Source: a virus. Taken from it: a stretch of DNA of 64,000 nt. The notes under the pieces were generated by a model. That model saw only the letters and a program-made list of their open reading frames with translations, made no database searches and was not told the origin of the DNA. Positions 16,697-23,905 of this stretch are shown here, piece by piece. The stretch spans positions 1 to 64,000 of IMG/VR virus record IMGVR_UViG_3300025789_000026. One strand, 5' to 3'. Both the position numbers and the translations under genes were made by a program. Within the stretch, counting starts at the first letter, position 1; each line of letters starts with the position of its first letter.

Positions 16697-17380
16697 ATGG
16701 CTTCATCAATATTTAACCCATCAATAGTAATAAATGGTTTAGTGTTACTTTTAGACTCAGGAAATGTAATATCATATCCACAAACTGGTTCAACTTGGAC
16801 TGATTTGAGTGGAAATGGTAATAGTGGTACTTTATTTAATTCACCAACTTTTACATCTGGTTATTTTACTTTTAATGGGTCAAATCAATATGTTTCTTTT
16901 GGTAAGCAATTAATTAGTAATTTAAGTAGTTCAACTGTAAGTATTTGGGTAAAAGTTTCTAGTGGTGGGGCAATGTATTGTGAGAGAGATTCAAGTGGTA
17001 ATGACATATTTAAGATTGATAATGGTAGTTCTTTTGATGGTTACACAATAGGTTTTGTACAGCGTAATGACGCAGGTAATTTAACACAAGTAAAAACTAG
17101 CACTTCAATAAGAAGTGGAAATTGGACAAATATATGTGTTACAAACAATTGTAATGCAATTACAATATATCTCAATGGAGTATTATCTACAACAGGTAGT
17201 ATTACAAATAGTACGTTAACAAATAGTGGTATTGATGCTAGATTAGGTGCTGATAAGGGAGATGGTACACAATATTATAGTGGTAATATTTCATCATGTT
17301 TATTATATAATAGAGCATTAACAGCACAAGAAACACAACAAAATTATAACGCATTAAAGGGAAGATTTGGTTTAAGTTAA
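16697..17380 (+). CDS. LamG-like structural protein, copy 3
   Basis: A 227-residue paralogue ('GLVLLLDSGNVISYPQTGSTWTDLSGNGNSGTLFNSPTF', 'STVSIWVKVSSGG', 'NWTNICVTNNCNAITIYLNG', C-terminus 'YNRALTAQETQQNYNALKGRFGLS'). Its first and last segments are closest to copy 1. It is shorter than its neighbours in the middle loops. It is immediately followed by a late-type motif and a small structural gene. Confidence 0.8.
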   Translation: MASSIFNPSIVINGLVLLLDSGNVISYPQTGSTWTDLSGNGNSGTLFNSPTFTSGYFTFNGSNQYVSFGKQLISNLSSSTVSIWVKVSSGGAMYCERDSSGNDIFKIDNGSSFDGYTIGFVQRNDAGNLTQVKTSTSIRSGNWTNICVTNNCNAITIYLNGVLSTTGSITNSTLTNSGIDARLGADKGDGTQYYSGNISSCLLYNRALTAQETQQNYNALKGRFGLS

Positions 17381-17385
17381 ACCAT

Positions 17386-17400
17386 GATATTTATAAATAA
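17386..17400 (+). promoter_or_regulatory. late-type promoter motif
   Basis: GATATTTATAAATAA, a near-perfect match, ends 4 bases before ATG 17405. An ATG at 17384 overlaps this motif, so the downstream ATG was taken as the start. Confidence 0.55.
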
Positions 17401-17404
17401 AAAA

Positions 17405-17659
17405 ATGGCACTAACAGCAAATATTGAACCAGTACAAATTATTTCACAAACTGGTGTGAAATTATCATGTTATGTGATAAATTATGACTTACAATCACAA
17501 TCTTGTGATTTATATTGGTGGTTGTCTGATGACAATGGAAACAATATATATAGTGGTAATTATAGTGTTCCACCAGATGTTTTAGCAAATTGGGGGCATG
17601 ATGATACGATTATTATACATGCATTAGCTAATGATAAAGGTTTTATTATAATTGAATAA
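17405..17659 (+). CDS. small structural protein, paralogue of 41989-42327
   Basis: An 84-residue protein. Its C-terminal half 'PPDVLANWGHDDTIIIHALANDKG' aligns with 'TSEQLSTWGSDDSVVLNIIATSLG' of the 112-residue protein at 41989, so the two are related. Each lies next to a fibre array, which suggests a small cap, adaptor or baseplate-attachment subunit. An earlier in-frame ATG at 17384 would add 'MIFINKK', but those codons are the late promoter motif itself. Function is not known. Confidence 0.6.
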   Translation: MALTANIEPVQIISQTGVKLSCYVINYDLQSQSCDLYWWLSDDNGNNIYSGNYSVPPDVLANWGHDDTIIIHALANDKGFIIIE

Positions 17660-17665
17660 TTATTT

Positions 17666-17680
17666 GATATTTATAATAAA
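17666..17680 (+). promoter_or_regulatory. late-type promoter motif
   Basis: GATATTTATAATAAA, ending 5 bases before the ATG of the next fibre gene. Confidence 0.55.
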
Positions 17681-17685
17681 AAGAT

Positions 17686-19398
17686 ATGGGTAATATTAAA
17701 AACTATGATTTTAGAAGGCTTGATTTAAAATTATCCAATAGTGATTATTGGGATTTTTATTTGGCTGATGATTATACAACGATTGGTCCAAGTGATTATA
17801 ATAGTTGTTTAATTATTGATTTTGATTTTAATAACCCAAATATATTCACATCTGGTGCACCAACAACAATTTCTAGTCTCGCTGCATGGACTGGTGCAAC
17901 AAATACTGGTTATACACTCACAACAATAGGTTTAACTGGTATTGATAATGGCTTAGTAACTTTTACAAAAGACCCAACAGACCCAACCAATCAAGCATTA
18001 TTAGCAGCATTAACAGGTTCAACACTTTATATACCTTCTGGTGATAGTCGTTTACACCTAAATATGGTTTCTGGTATGACTGGTGAATATATTTATCCAA
18101 TCGATATTTTAACTGGTACAACGGGTCAATACGCTAAATTATCTGGTGGTTTCTATCAAGGTTATTATAAAATTCATGGTACTAATTACAGAGTTTTACC
18201 AGATAAATACGATAATGGATTTACAGCTAAATTTACACTTTATAAAGATGATACAACCATTTATGATGGTAATACTTTAAATGATAAGTATCCAAATAAT
18301 AAAGGGTTTTTCTTTTATATGGGTACTAGAGCTGAAAATAAATTCTGGGATTTATTTACTGGTGCTGATACTGGTTGTACTAGTGGTTGTACGGTTACAT
18401 CTGGTTGTACAGATATTTTAAGTCCATGGTGTACAATACCAAAGGAAAATCAAATATTCATTCAAGGAACTGTTAATACTGGTGATACAATATCCTTATA
18501 TCCAGACCAAACAAATAAAGAATATATTACAAATCAATTTTTGATTTATGGTCAGGCTGGTCCAAATAATTCAAATTTTTATCCATGTTCAACAGGGCCT
18601 AGTGGTTTAGGTAATCAAACTGCTTGGTCATATGATGGTAAACCAGTTGTTATTGTTACCCCTAAAACTGTTGTAACCAACACACAAAATCCATTTTTAA
18701 TTTATGGACAAGCTGGTCCAAATAATTCAAATTTTTATCCATGTTCAACAGGGCCTAGTGGGTTTGGTAATCAAACTGCTTGGTCATTTAGTGGATTTAC
18801 AAAATCTATTGAGTTTGATAACATAGACTATAAATTAGATGTGGTTGATAATGCTGTTGGTTTTAGAATTAAAGATGATGGTAGTATTGGTTATAGGTTA
18901 TTAACAGTTACTGGACAATGTTCTGGTGGTACTTATGTTAACGGACAATTAACGGGTGGTACATATATAACTGGTGTAACAGTACAAGAAGCCTATTCAG
19001 ATGCTGGTTTGATACCATATCAAACGTGGACTGATATTGTTATTAGATTTACAATGCCAGATTATTATAATCTTAATCAAATTTATAGTAAAAAAAATAA
19101 GACTGGTAATCTTATGTTTTATATTAATGGTAAACTTAAATTTGTTGTAAAGAATTTTCCAGAATATGTTGGTAAACACTTAAATGACCACATGGAAAAA
19201 CAAATTGGTGTTCCATTTAATATTAGTCTTGGCGGTGGTTCACAGGGTCTTATTGAAACGATGACCTTTGATGGGATTGATGCAAGTGATTTGGGTTTAG
19301 ATATTGAAACTAATTTTGCTGGAAGTTTTATTGGTGGAATATCTGATTTTAAATTTTTTAATTGTGATTTAAGTTATGTTGACATTCAATATTTATAA
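17686..19398 (+). CDS. large fibre/structural protein with LamG-like C-terminus
   Basis: A 570-residue protein. The N-terminus is 'KNYDFRRLDLKLSNSDYWDFYLADDY'. The centre is Cys-rich ('TGCTSGCTVTSGCTDILSPWCTIPK', around 228-252) and is followed by a duplicated block (about residues 285-315 and 337-368, 'YGQAGPNNSNFYPCSTGPSG'). The C-terminal third ('YQTWTDIVIRF', 'GNLMFYINGKLKFVVKNFPE', 'GGISDFKFFNCDLSYVDIQ') has the strand pattern of a LamG jelly-roll. It is probably a fibre or baseplate-associated adhesin. The Cys cluster is unusual for an intracellularly assembled phage protein and might bind metal. Confidence 0.65.
   Translation: MGNIKNYDFRRLDLKLSNSDYWDFYLADDYTTIGPSDYNSCLIIDFDFNNPNIFTSGAPTTISSLAAWTGATNTGYTLTTIGLTGIDNGLVTFTKDPTDPTNQALLAALTGSTLYIPSGDSRLHLNMVSGMTGEYIYPIDILTGTTGQYAKLSGGFYQGYYKIHGTNYRVLPDKYDNGFTAKFTLYKDDTTIYDGNTLNDKYPNNKGFFFYMGTRAENKFWDLFTGADTGCTSGCTVTSGCTDILSPWCTIPKENQIFIQGTVNTGDTISLYPDQTNKEYITNQFLIYGQAGPNNSNFYPCSTGPSGLGNQTAWSYDGKPVVIVTPKTVVTNTQNPFLIYGQAGPNNSNFYPCSTGPSGFGNQTAWSFSGFTKSIEFDNIDYKLDVVDNAVGFRIKDDGSIGYRLLTVTGQCSGGTYVNGQLTGGTYITGVTVQEAYSDAGLIPYQTWTDIVIRFTMPDYYNLNQIYSKKNKTGNLMFYINGKLKFVVKNFPEYVGKHLNDHMEKQIGVPFNISLGGGSQGLIETMTFDGIDASDLGLDIETNFAGSFIGGISDFKFFNCDLSYVDIQYL
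18538..18790 (+). repeat. internal duplication, 156-bp offset
   Basis: Two copies of a segment of about 95 bases, encoding 'FLIYGQAGPNNSNFYPCSTG' and then 'NQTAWS', lie 156 bases apart with very few differences. This is a recent in-frame duplication. Confidence 0.9.
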
Positions 19399-19416
19399 AT
19401 TAAATTAGGATTAAGA

Positions 19417-19430
19417 GTATATTTATATAA
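19417..19430 (+). promoter_or_regulatory. late-type promoter motif
   Basis: GTATATTTATATAA, 20 bases before the ATG of the next gene. Confidence 0.45.
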
Positions 19431-19450
19431 AAAGTATTTAATTTAAAAAT

Positions 19451-21145
19451 ATGTCAGACAGTTTAATATTAAGGACATCGATAAGTCCATATGGTGATAC
19501 CACTAAGGGTAGTGTTTTATCTGCACAAGAACTTGATGGAAATTTAATTACGTTAAAGGGTGGTCAGGTTAGCTCTATGAGTCTTACCAATAATGTTCTA
19601 ATGCTTAATCAATTAAATGGTAACGTTTTAGATATTAATTTAAGCTCAATTGTTGCTGATAGTAAATCTGGTATTAATGGAATGGTTTTCGATAATTCCA
19701 ATTATAATTTATCAATTTATAGGAATGATGGTGTAACTTTTACACAAAGTTTAGCTATTTTAGCAACCGATATGACTATTACTGGTGGTACATTTGATAG
19801 TGGTACTGGAACAGCAACCTTTACGAATAATAAGGGTGGTTCATTTCAAGTAACTGGATTTGTTACTGGTTATACTGATACTCATATTACTGGTGTAACA
19901 TTTGATAATTCAAATTATATACTTACATTAGGTGATAACGCTGGTGAAATATTTAACACAAATTTATCTATTTTAGCAACAGATATAACCGTTACTGGTG
20001 GTACGTATAATACAACTACTGGGATAGTAACTTTTACAAATAATAAAAATGGTTCATTTCAAGTTAGTGGTTTTACCGTTGGGTATACAGATTTATATGT
20101 TAGTGGTGGAACATTTTCAAATGATACATTATATTTAAACAGAACAGATGGTGTTAATGAACAAGTTACTGGGTTAAGTGAAAATATTCTATATAATACA
20201 AAAATTCCTTCAGGTACAACGGTTGGTTATAGTGTTGGTGGGATTAGTGGTGGAACATTAGTTAACAGCTTAACTGGACAAACAATAATTAATATTTTAG
20301 ATAATATTTTATTCCCAACAATAAATCCTAATGTACAAACAAATCCGTCATCATCTTTAGGTGTTACTGTAACACCATCGGCTGGTGGTCAATATTTATA
20401 TTTATTAAGTAATAACACTTATTTATTTTTAGTTTCTGGTGCAACAACATTTAATATATATTTAACTGATAGTTATAATGCTGGTTCAGTTTATTTAAAT
20501 GGAACACTTCAAGGAGCTGCTGGTGGTAATGCTAATGTATATACCTTTTATGTACCTAACTCAACATCACCAGTTACCATAGGTTCATCCAATTATAATT
20601 ATATCCTTACACCAACAATAGGTCAATTAACGTCATTTGGTGTCACAACAACTTATGACGTTGGTCCATCATATAAAGATAGTCGTGGTAATAATGTTGG
20701 TAGTCTTGTTCCAGCTGGTAAAACACCAAAAGCATCAAGTAATGTTGAAGGGGTTTATCCATTATATGCTACAGTTTATAATGGTAATATTAGTGCTATT
20801 AGTGCTTTTACACAATTACCATTATTATCAATGGTGAACCCACCATCAACTCAACCTAATGGTACCCAATCTACAAATGGTGCATTTGCAATAAGTTTTG
20901 CGTCTGAAGTTAATCCAAATGGCGGTGCTTGGTTAGGATATAAACAAAAAATAATAATACCAACTGGTATAACAAAAACATTAAATATTATTAAATACAC
21001 AAATAATGTTGGAAATAATGAAACTAATTCTTGGCCAAGGACCACAATAACATATAATGGGTTAGGTTATTATCAATATGTATATAATGGTAGTAATAGA
21101 GGTGCAACTAATGGTGGAAATCAAACGTATATTTACTTTACATAA
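19451..21145 (+). CDS. tail fibre protein (564 aa)
   Basis: Begins with 'LILRTSISPYGDTTKGSVLSAQELDGNLITLKG', a head segment typical of fibre proteins in this kind of phage. Three to four repeats of the type 'TGGT(F/Y)...GTATFTNN.GGSFQV(T/S)GF..GYTD' follow, and then a distinct globular C-terminal half (from about residue 280: 'NPNVQTNPSSSLGVTVTPSAGGQYLYLLSNNTY'). The repeat type is shared with the fibres at 35724 and 39049. It lies 11 bases upstream of another fibre gene. Confidence 0.7.
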   Translation: MSDSLILRTSISPYGDTTKGSVLSAQELDGNLITLKGGQVSSMSLTNNVLMLNQLNGNVLDINLSSIVADSKSGINGMVFDNSNYNLSIYRNDGVTFTQSLAILATDMTITGGTFDSGTGTATFTNNKGGSFQVTGFVTGYTDTHITGVTFDNSNYILTLGDNAGEIFNTNLSILATDITVTGGTYNTTTGIVTFTNNKNGSFQVSGFTVGYTDLYVSGGTFSNDTLYLNRTDGVNEQVTGLSENILYNTKIPSGTTVGYSVGGISGGTLVNSLTGQTIINILDNILFPTINPNVQTNPSSSLGVTVTPSAGGQYLYLLSNNTYLFLVSGATTFNIYLTDSYNAGSVYLNGTLQGAAGGNANVYTFYVPNSTSPVTIGSSNYNYILTPTIGQLTSFGVTTTYDVGPSYKDSRGNNVGSLVPAGKTPKASSNVEGVYPLYATVYNGNISAISAFTQLPLLSMVNPPSTQPNGTQSTNGAFAISFASEVNPNGGAWLGYKQKIIIPTGITKTLNIIKYTNNVGNNETNSWPRTTITYNGLGYYQYVYNGSNRGATNGGNQTYIYFT

Positions 21146-21156
21146 AAAAATAAAAA

Positions 21157-23400
21157 ATGAGAATAACTGGAGATACAATACTAGCTTCTTCATACGAAGT
21201 ACAAAAATCAACACCATTAGATACTAGACAATGGGTTCAAAATTTATCAGATTTAACTGGTGTGACATTTGGTTCATATTATAGTGGTATGACCGTTTCA
21301 GTTTATGGTGATACAGCATCAACAGCTAATAATGGTGTATATTATTTTAATGGCCAAAATCAAACTAGTTTAAGTAGTTGGGTTAAATTAATTGATACAA
21401 CCGTAATTGGAAATTACTTGACACTATCTGGTGGAACTGTAAGTGGTAATACTGTATTTTTAAGTGGTCTTACCGCAACAACAATATCCGCTACAACATA
21501 TCAGAATCTACCAGCAACACCATACTTGAATTTATCTGGTGGAACTGTTACTGGTGCAACGAAATTTACTAGTGGACTTACAGCAAATACAATATCCGCT
21601 ACAACATATCAGAATCTACCAGCAACACCATACTTACCTCTATCTGGTGGAACTGTTACTGGTAATACCGTATTTACTAGTGGACTTACCGCAACTACGT
21701 TAAACGTGGGTCAAATATTTAGTGTTAATAGTAATGGTAATGTTGGGTTTGGTACTAACATTTCAGGTGGTACAACTAATGGAATGTGGTATGATGCTAC
21801 AAATAAAGCATTAAATATTAATAACCAAACACCTCAAAGTACATATAATTTAGAGGTTAATGGTACAATTAGAAGTAATAATGGTATTTTTCTTGGTCAA
21901 TACTCAGCTCCAAGCTTAAGTGCAACAACTGGTACATCGGGTACATTAACAGCTGGTACTTATTATTATATTGTCACAACTGTAGATAACTATGGTAATT
22001 CGACAAATGGTAGTAATGAGGTATCAGCAACATTACCAATTGGTACCACAAATGGTAGTATTTATTTAACTTGGAATCTTATCTCAGGGGCTTCATCATA
22101 TAATCTTTATAGGTCTACTGGTGGTACAAAAAATGAAAACCAATACATTAATGTATCATCATCAATAGGTGCATCAAGTGTTCCAACAACTGTCTCATAT
22201 ACTGATAAAAACTACACTGGTTATACAAATGGTACTGTTCCAGCATTTAATGCATCGGCTCAAATAGCCATACAACCAAGTGCTGGTAGAACAATTACAT
22301 CTGGTGGTGCATTATTTGTTGGTGATGGAAACAATTATTTAAGTGATGTGGTATTAACATTAAATCCATCATTTAGTGTTGCTGGTCCTTCGTCATCTGG
22401 TTCGACACCTAGTAATAGACTTATAGTTAAGGGTTTAAGTTGGAACTCAACATATGGTGCTACACCAAGCGTTGGTTTTTTACAAATGAACAATGTTTTA
22501 AATAATAACAACCCAACGATTGATAAGCTTTCATTTAGTGTTGGTTCGGCTACTCAATCAAATTATAATGGTTCAACACTTAATGGTGTTGAGAGATTCA
22601 ACATACAGACTGACGGTTCATTTAACCATTATCTTTCAAATAAATTTAATGTATCCCAATCATTGACTGGAAATGGAAACATAAATTTATATAGTGGTTC
22701 AACAACTGTTTATGGGAATGTAACTAACTTTTTAACCCAATTTAATATAGGTGATACGTTTACTGCTGGAACTAATGTTTATACTGTAACAGCTATTACC
22801 AGTGATTCACAATTAAGTATAAGTCCAGCATTTTCTGGAACTTTGACATCTAACCAAATAACTATTCTATTATATAGTGGTGCTTCTTCTGGTGTTACAT
22901 ATTATGGGGATGTTAGTAAATGGGCGTTTGCACCTAATACACAAATTACAATAAGTGGTTCGGTATATACTGTGATATCATCTGCCGCTGGTACATTTTA
23001 TTTAGGTACAAACTTTACTGGTACAACTAGTGCTTATACATATACAACATATAATACTTATAATACACCATATTATTTAAATGGTGGTACTAAATTTAAT
23101 GTTAACGCTAATGGTCAAACAACTATTAATGGTAAATTAAGTATTCTTTCTGGTGTTACTGGAAGTAGTGCTTCTGTGGGTACTGCTAAATTTACTTCTG
23201 GTGTTGTGACTTTAACTAATACATGTATAACATCAAATTCTAAAGTGTTCTTAACCGTTACCGCACCTTCTGGTAATATTGGTATACCAACAAGAAGTGG
23301 TACAACAACCAATTCTATGCAAATTGTTAGTTTATCAGCTGGTACAACAGCCGTTCAAACTGGTGATAATAGTACATTTGATTATTGGATTATAAATTAA
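21157..23400 (+). CDS. tail fibre protein (747 aa) with 36-residue repeats and FN3-like segment
   Basis: Residues about 88-185 are three copies of the 36-residue repeat also found in the S74 fibre. Residues about 245-345 ('GTLTAGTYYYIVTTVDNYGNSTNGSNEVSATLP', 'GSIYLTWNLISGASSYNLYRSTGG') look like a fibronectin type III-like beta-sandwich. The rest is a Ser/Thr/Gly-rich shaft. The C-terminus 'GTAKFTSGVVTLTNTCITSNSKVFLTVTAPSGN' resembles fibre-tip domains. The shared repeats imply recombination with the 1799-residue fibre. Confidence 0.7.
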   Translation: MRITGDTILASSYEVQKSTPLDTRQWVQNLSDLTGVTFGSYYSGMTVSVYGDTASTANNGVYYFNGQNQTSLSSWVKLIDTTVIGNYLTLSGGTVSGNTVFLSGLTATTISATTYQNLPATPYLNLSGGTVTGATKFTSGLTANTISATTYQNLPATPYLPLSGGTVTGNTVFTSGLTATTLNVGQIFSVNSNGNVGFGTNISGGTTNGMWYDATNKALNINNQTPQSTYNLEVNGTIRSNNGIFLGQYSAPSLSATTGTSGTLTAGTYYYIVTTVDNYGNSTNGSNEVSATLPIGTTNGSIYLTWNLISGASSYNLYRSTGGTKNENQYINVSSSIGASSVPTTVSYTDKNYTGYTNGTVPAFNASAQIAIQPSAGRTITSGGALFVGDGNNYLSDVVLTLNPSFSVAGPSSSGSTPSNRLIVKGLSWNSTYGATPSVGFLQMNNVLNNNNPTIDKLSFSVGSATQSNYNGSTLNGVERFNIQTDGSFNHYLSNKFNVSQSLTGNGNINLYSGSTTVYGNVTNFLTQFNIGDTFTAGTNVYTVTAITSDSQLSISPAFSGTLTSNQITILLYSGASSGVTYYGDVSKWAFAPNTQITISGSVYTVISSAAGTFYLGTNFTGTTSAYTYTTYNTYNTPYYLNGGTKFNVNANGQTTINGKLSILSGVTGSSASVGTAKFTSGVVTLTNTCITSNSKVFLTVTAPSGNIGIPTRSGTTTNSMQIVSLSAGTTAVQTGDNSTFDYWIIN
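21430..21710 (+). repeat. three 108-bp repeats shared with the S74 fibre
   Basis: Anchors at 21463, 21571 and 21679 give a 108-base period. Long runs are identical to the units at 10186-10690 in a different gene. Confidence 0.9.
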
Positions 23401-23406
23401 AAATAT

Positions 23407-23778
23407 ATGGACTTTTTTATAAATAAAAACTCAACACTTCCTATTCTCAAGCTTGAGCTAATTCAAGATGGTCGAAACGATTTTGAGAAGTTTTTTGAAA
23501 AAATACAAAATGCTAATATATACTTTAGCATGAGTGATATTGTGACAGGTGTTAAGCGTATTGGTTTTAAACCAGCCACTTTATCATTAGTTACTCCTGA
23601 AAGTTGTATGGGTGAAGAATATTACATAACTTATCAATTTTCAGAACAGGAAACAAGTAAAGCTGGTCGTTATGTTGGTCAATTTACAATTCAATTTCTT
23701 GACGGTACTGGAACATTGATAGTTCCTATCAAAGAAGAGTTATATATAAACGTATTGGATGGTGGAATAAAAAAGTAA
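23407..23778 (+). CDS. small structural protein (123 aa)
   Basis: A 123-residue beta-rich protein ('NSTLPILKLELIQDGRNDFEKFFEKIQNANIYFSMSDIVTGVKRIG', 'YYITYQFSEQETSKAGRYVGQFTIQFLDGTGTLIVPIKEELYINVLDG'). The pattern of a short immunoglobulin-like sandwich, with 'G.Y.G.F.I.F....G.L..P..E.L.I.V', resembles N-terminal domains of phage baseplate upper proteins; the resemblance is weak. It is the last gene of the first fibre array, 6 bases after the preceding stop. Confidence 0.55.
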   Translation: MDFFINKNSTLPILKLELIQDGRNDFEKFFEKIQNANIYFSMSDIVTGVKRIGFKPATLSLVTPESCMGEEYYITYQFSEQETSKAGRYVGQFTIQFLDGTGTLIVPIKEELYINVLDGGIKK

Positions 23779-23781
23779 TAA

Positions 23782-23813
23782 TTTGTTTTTTTAAAAAATA
23801 AAACGTATATTTG
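23782..23813 (+). promoter_or_regulatory. Bacteroidota-type promoter P1 of the DNA polymerase gene
   Basis: TTTG at 23782-23785, exactly 20 bases, then TATATTTG at 23806-23813. A full match to the consensus. Confidence 0.78.
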
Positions 23814-23835
23814 TTAAACTTTAAGTAAAGTTTAA
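23814..23835 (+). promoter_or_regulatory. perfect palindrome at the P1 start site (candidate operator)
   Basis: A 10-base arm, TTAAACTTTA, and its exact reverse complement are separated by AG, directly abutting the -7 box of promoter P1. The expected transcription start falls within it. Its position fits a repressor site; no repressor is known in this window. Confidence 0.4.
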
Positions 23836-23856
23836 AAATCTTTTTTAGTTAAATCA

Positions 23857-23888
23857 TTTGGTATTTTAATTTTATCAATGTATATTTG
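23857..23888 (+). promoter_or_regulatory. Bacteroidota-type promoter P2 of the DNA polymerase gene
   Basis: TTTG at 23857-23860, exactly 20 bases, then TATATTTG at 23881-23888, 17 bases before the polymerase ATG. Two full-consensus promoters in tandem suggest strong early or middle expression by host RNA polymerase. Confidence 0.8.
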
Positions 23889-23905
23889 CATAAAATTATA
23901 TATAA

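Noticed and set aside
17384-17404. Start of the small structural gene at ATG 17384
   Set aside because: These bases are the late-type promoter motif found before other genes. Translation from ATG 17405 keeps the similarity with the paralogue at 41989.
17228-17404. Possible tRNA or riboswitch in the spacers of the fibre array
   Set aside because: The spacers are only a few to about 50 bases, and no cloverleaf or long conserved structure could be drawn. No tRNA was found anywhere in the window.
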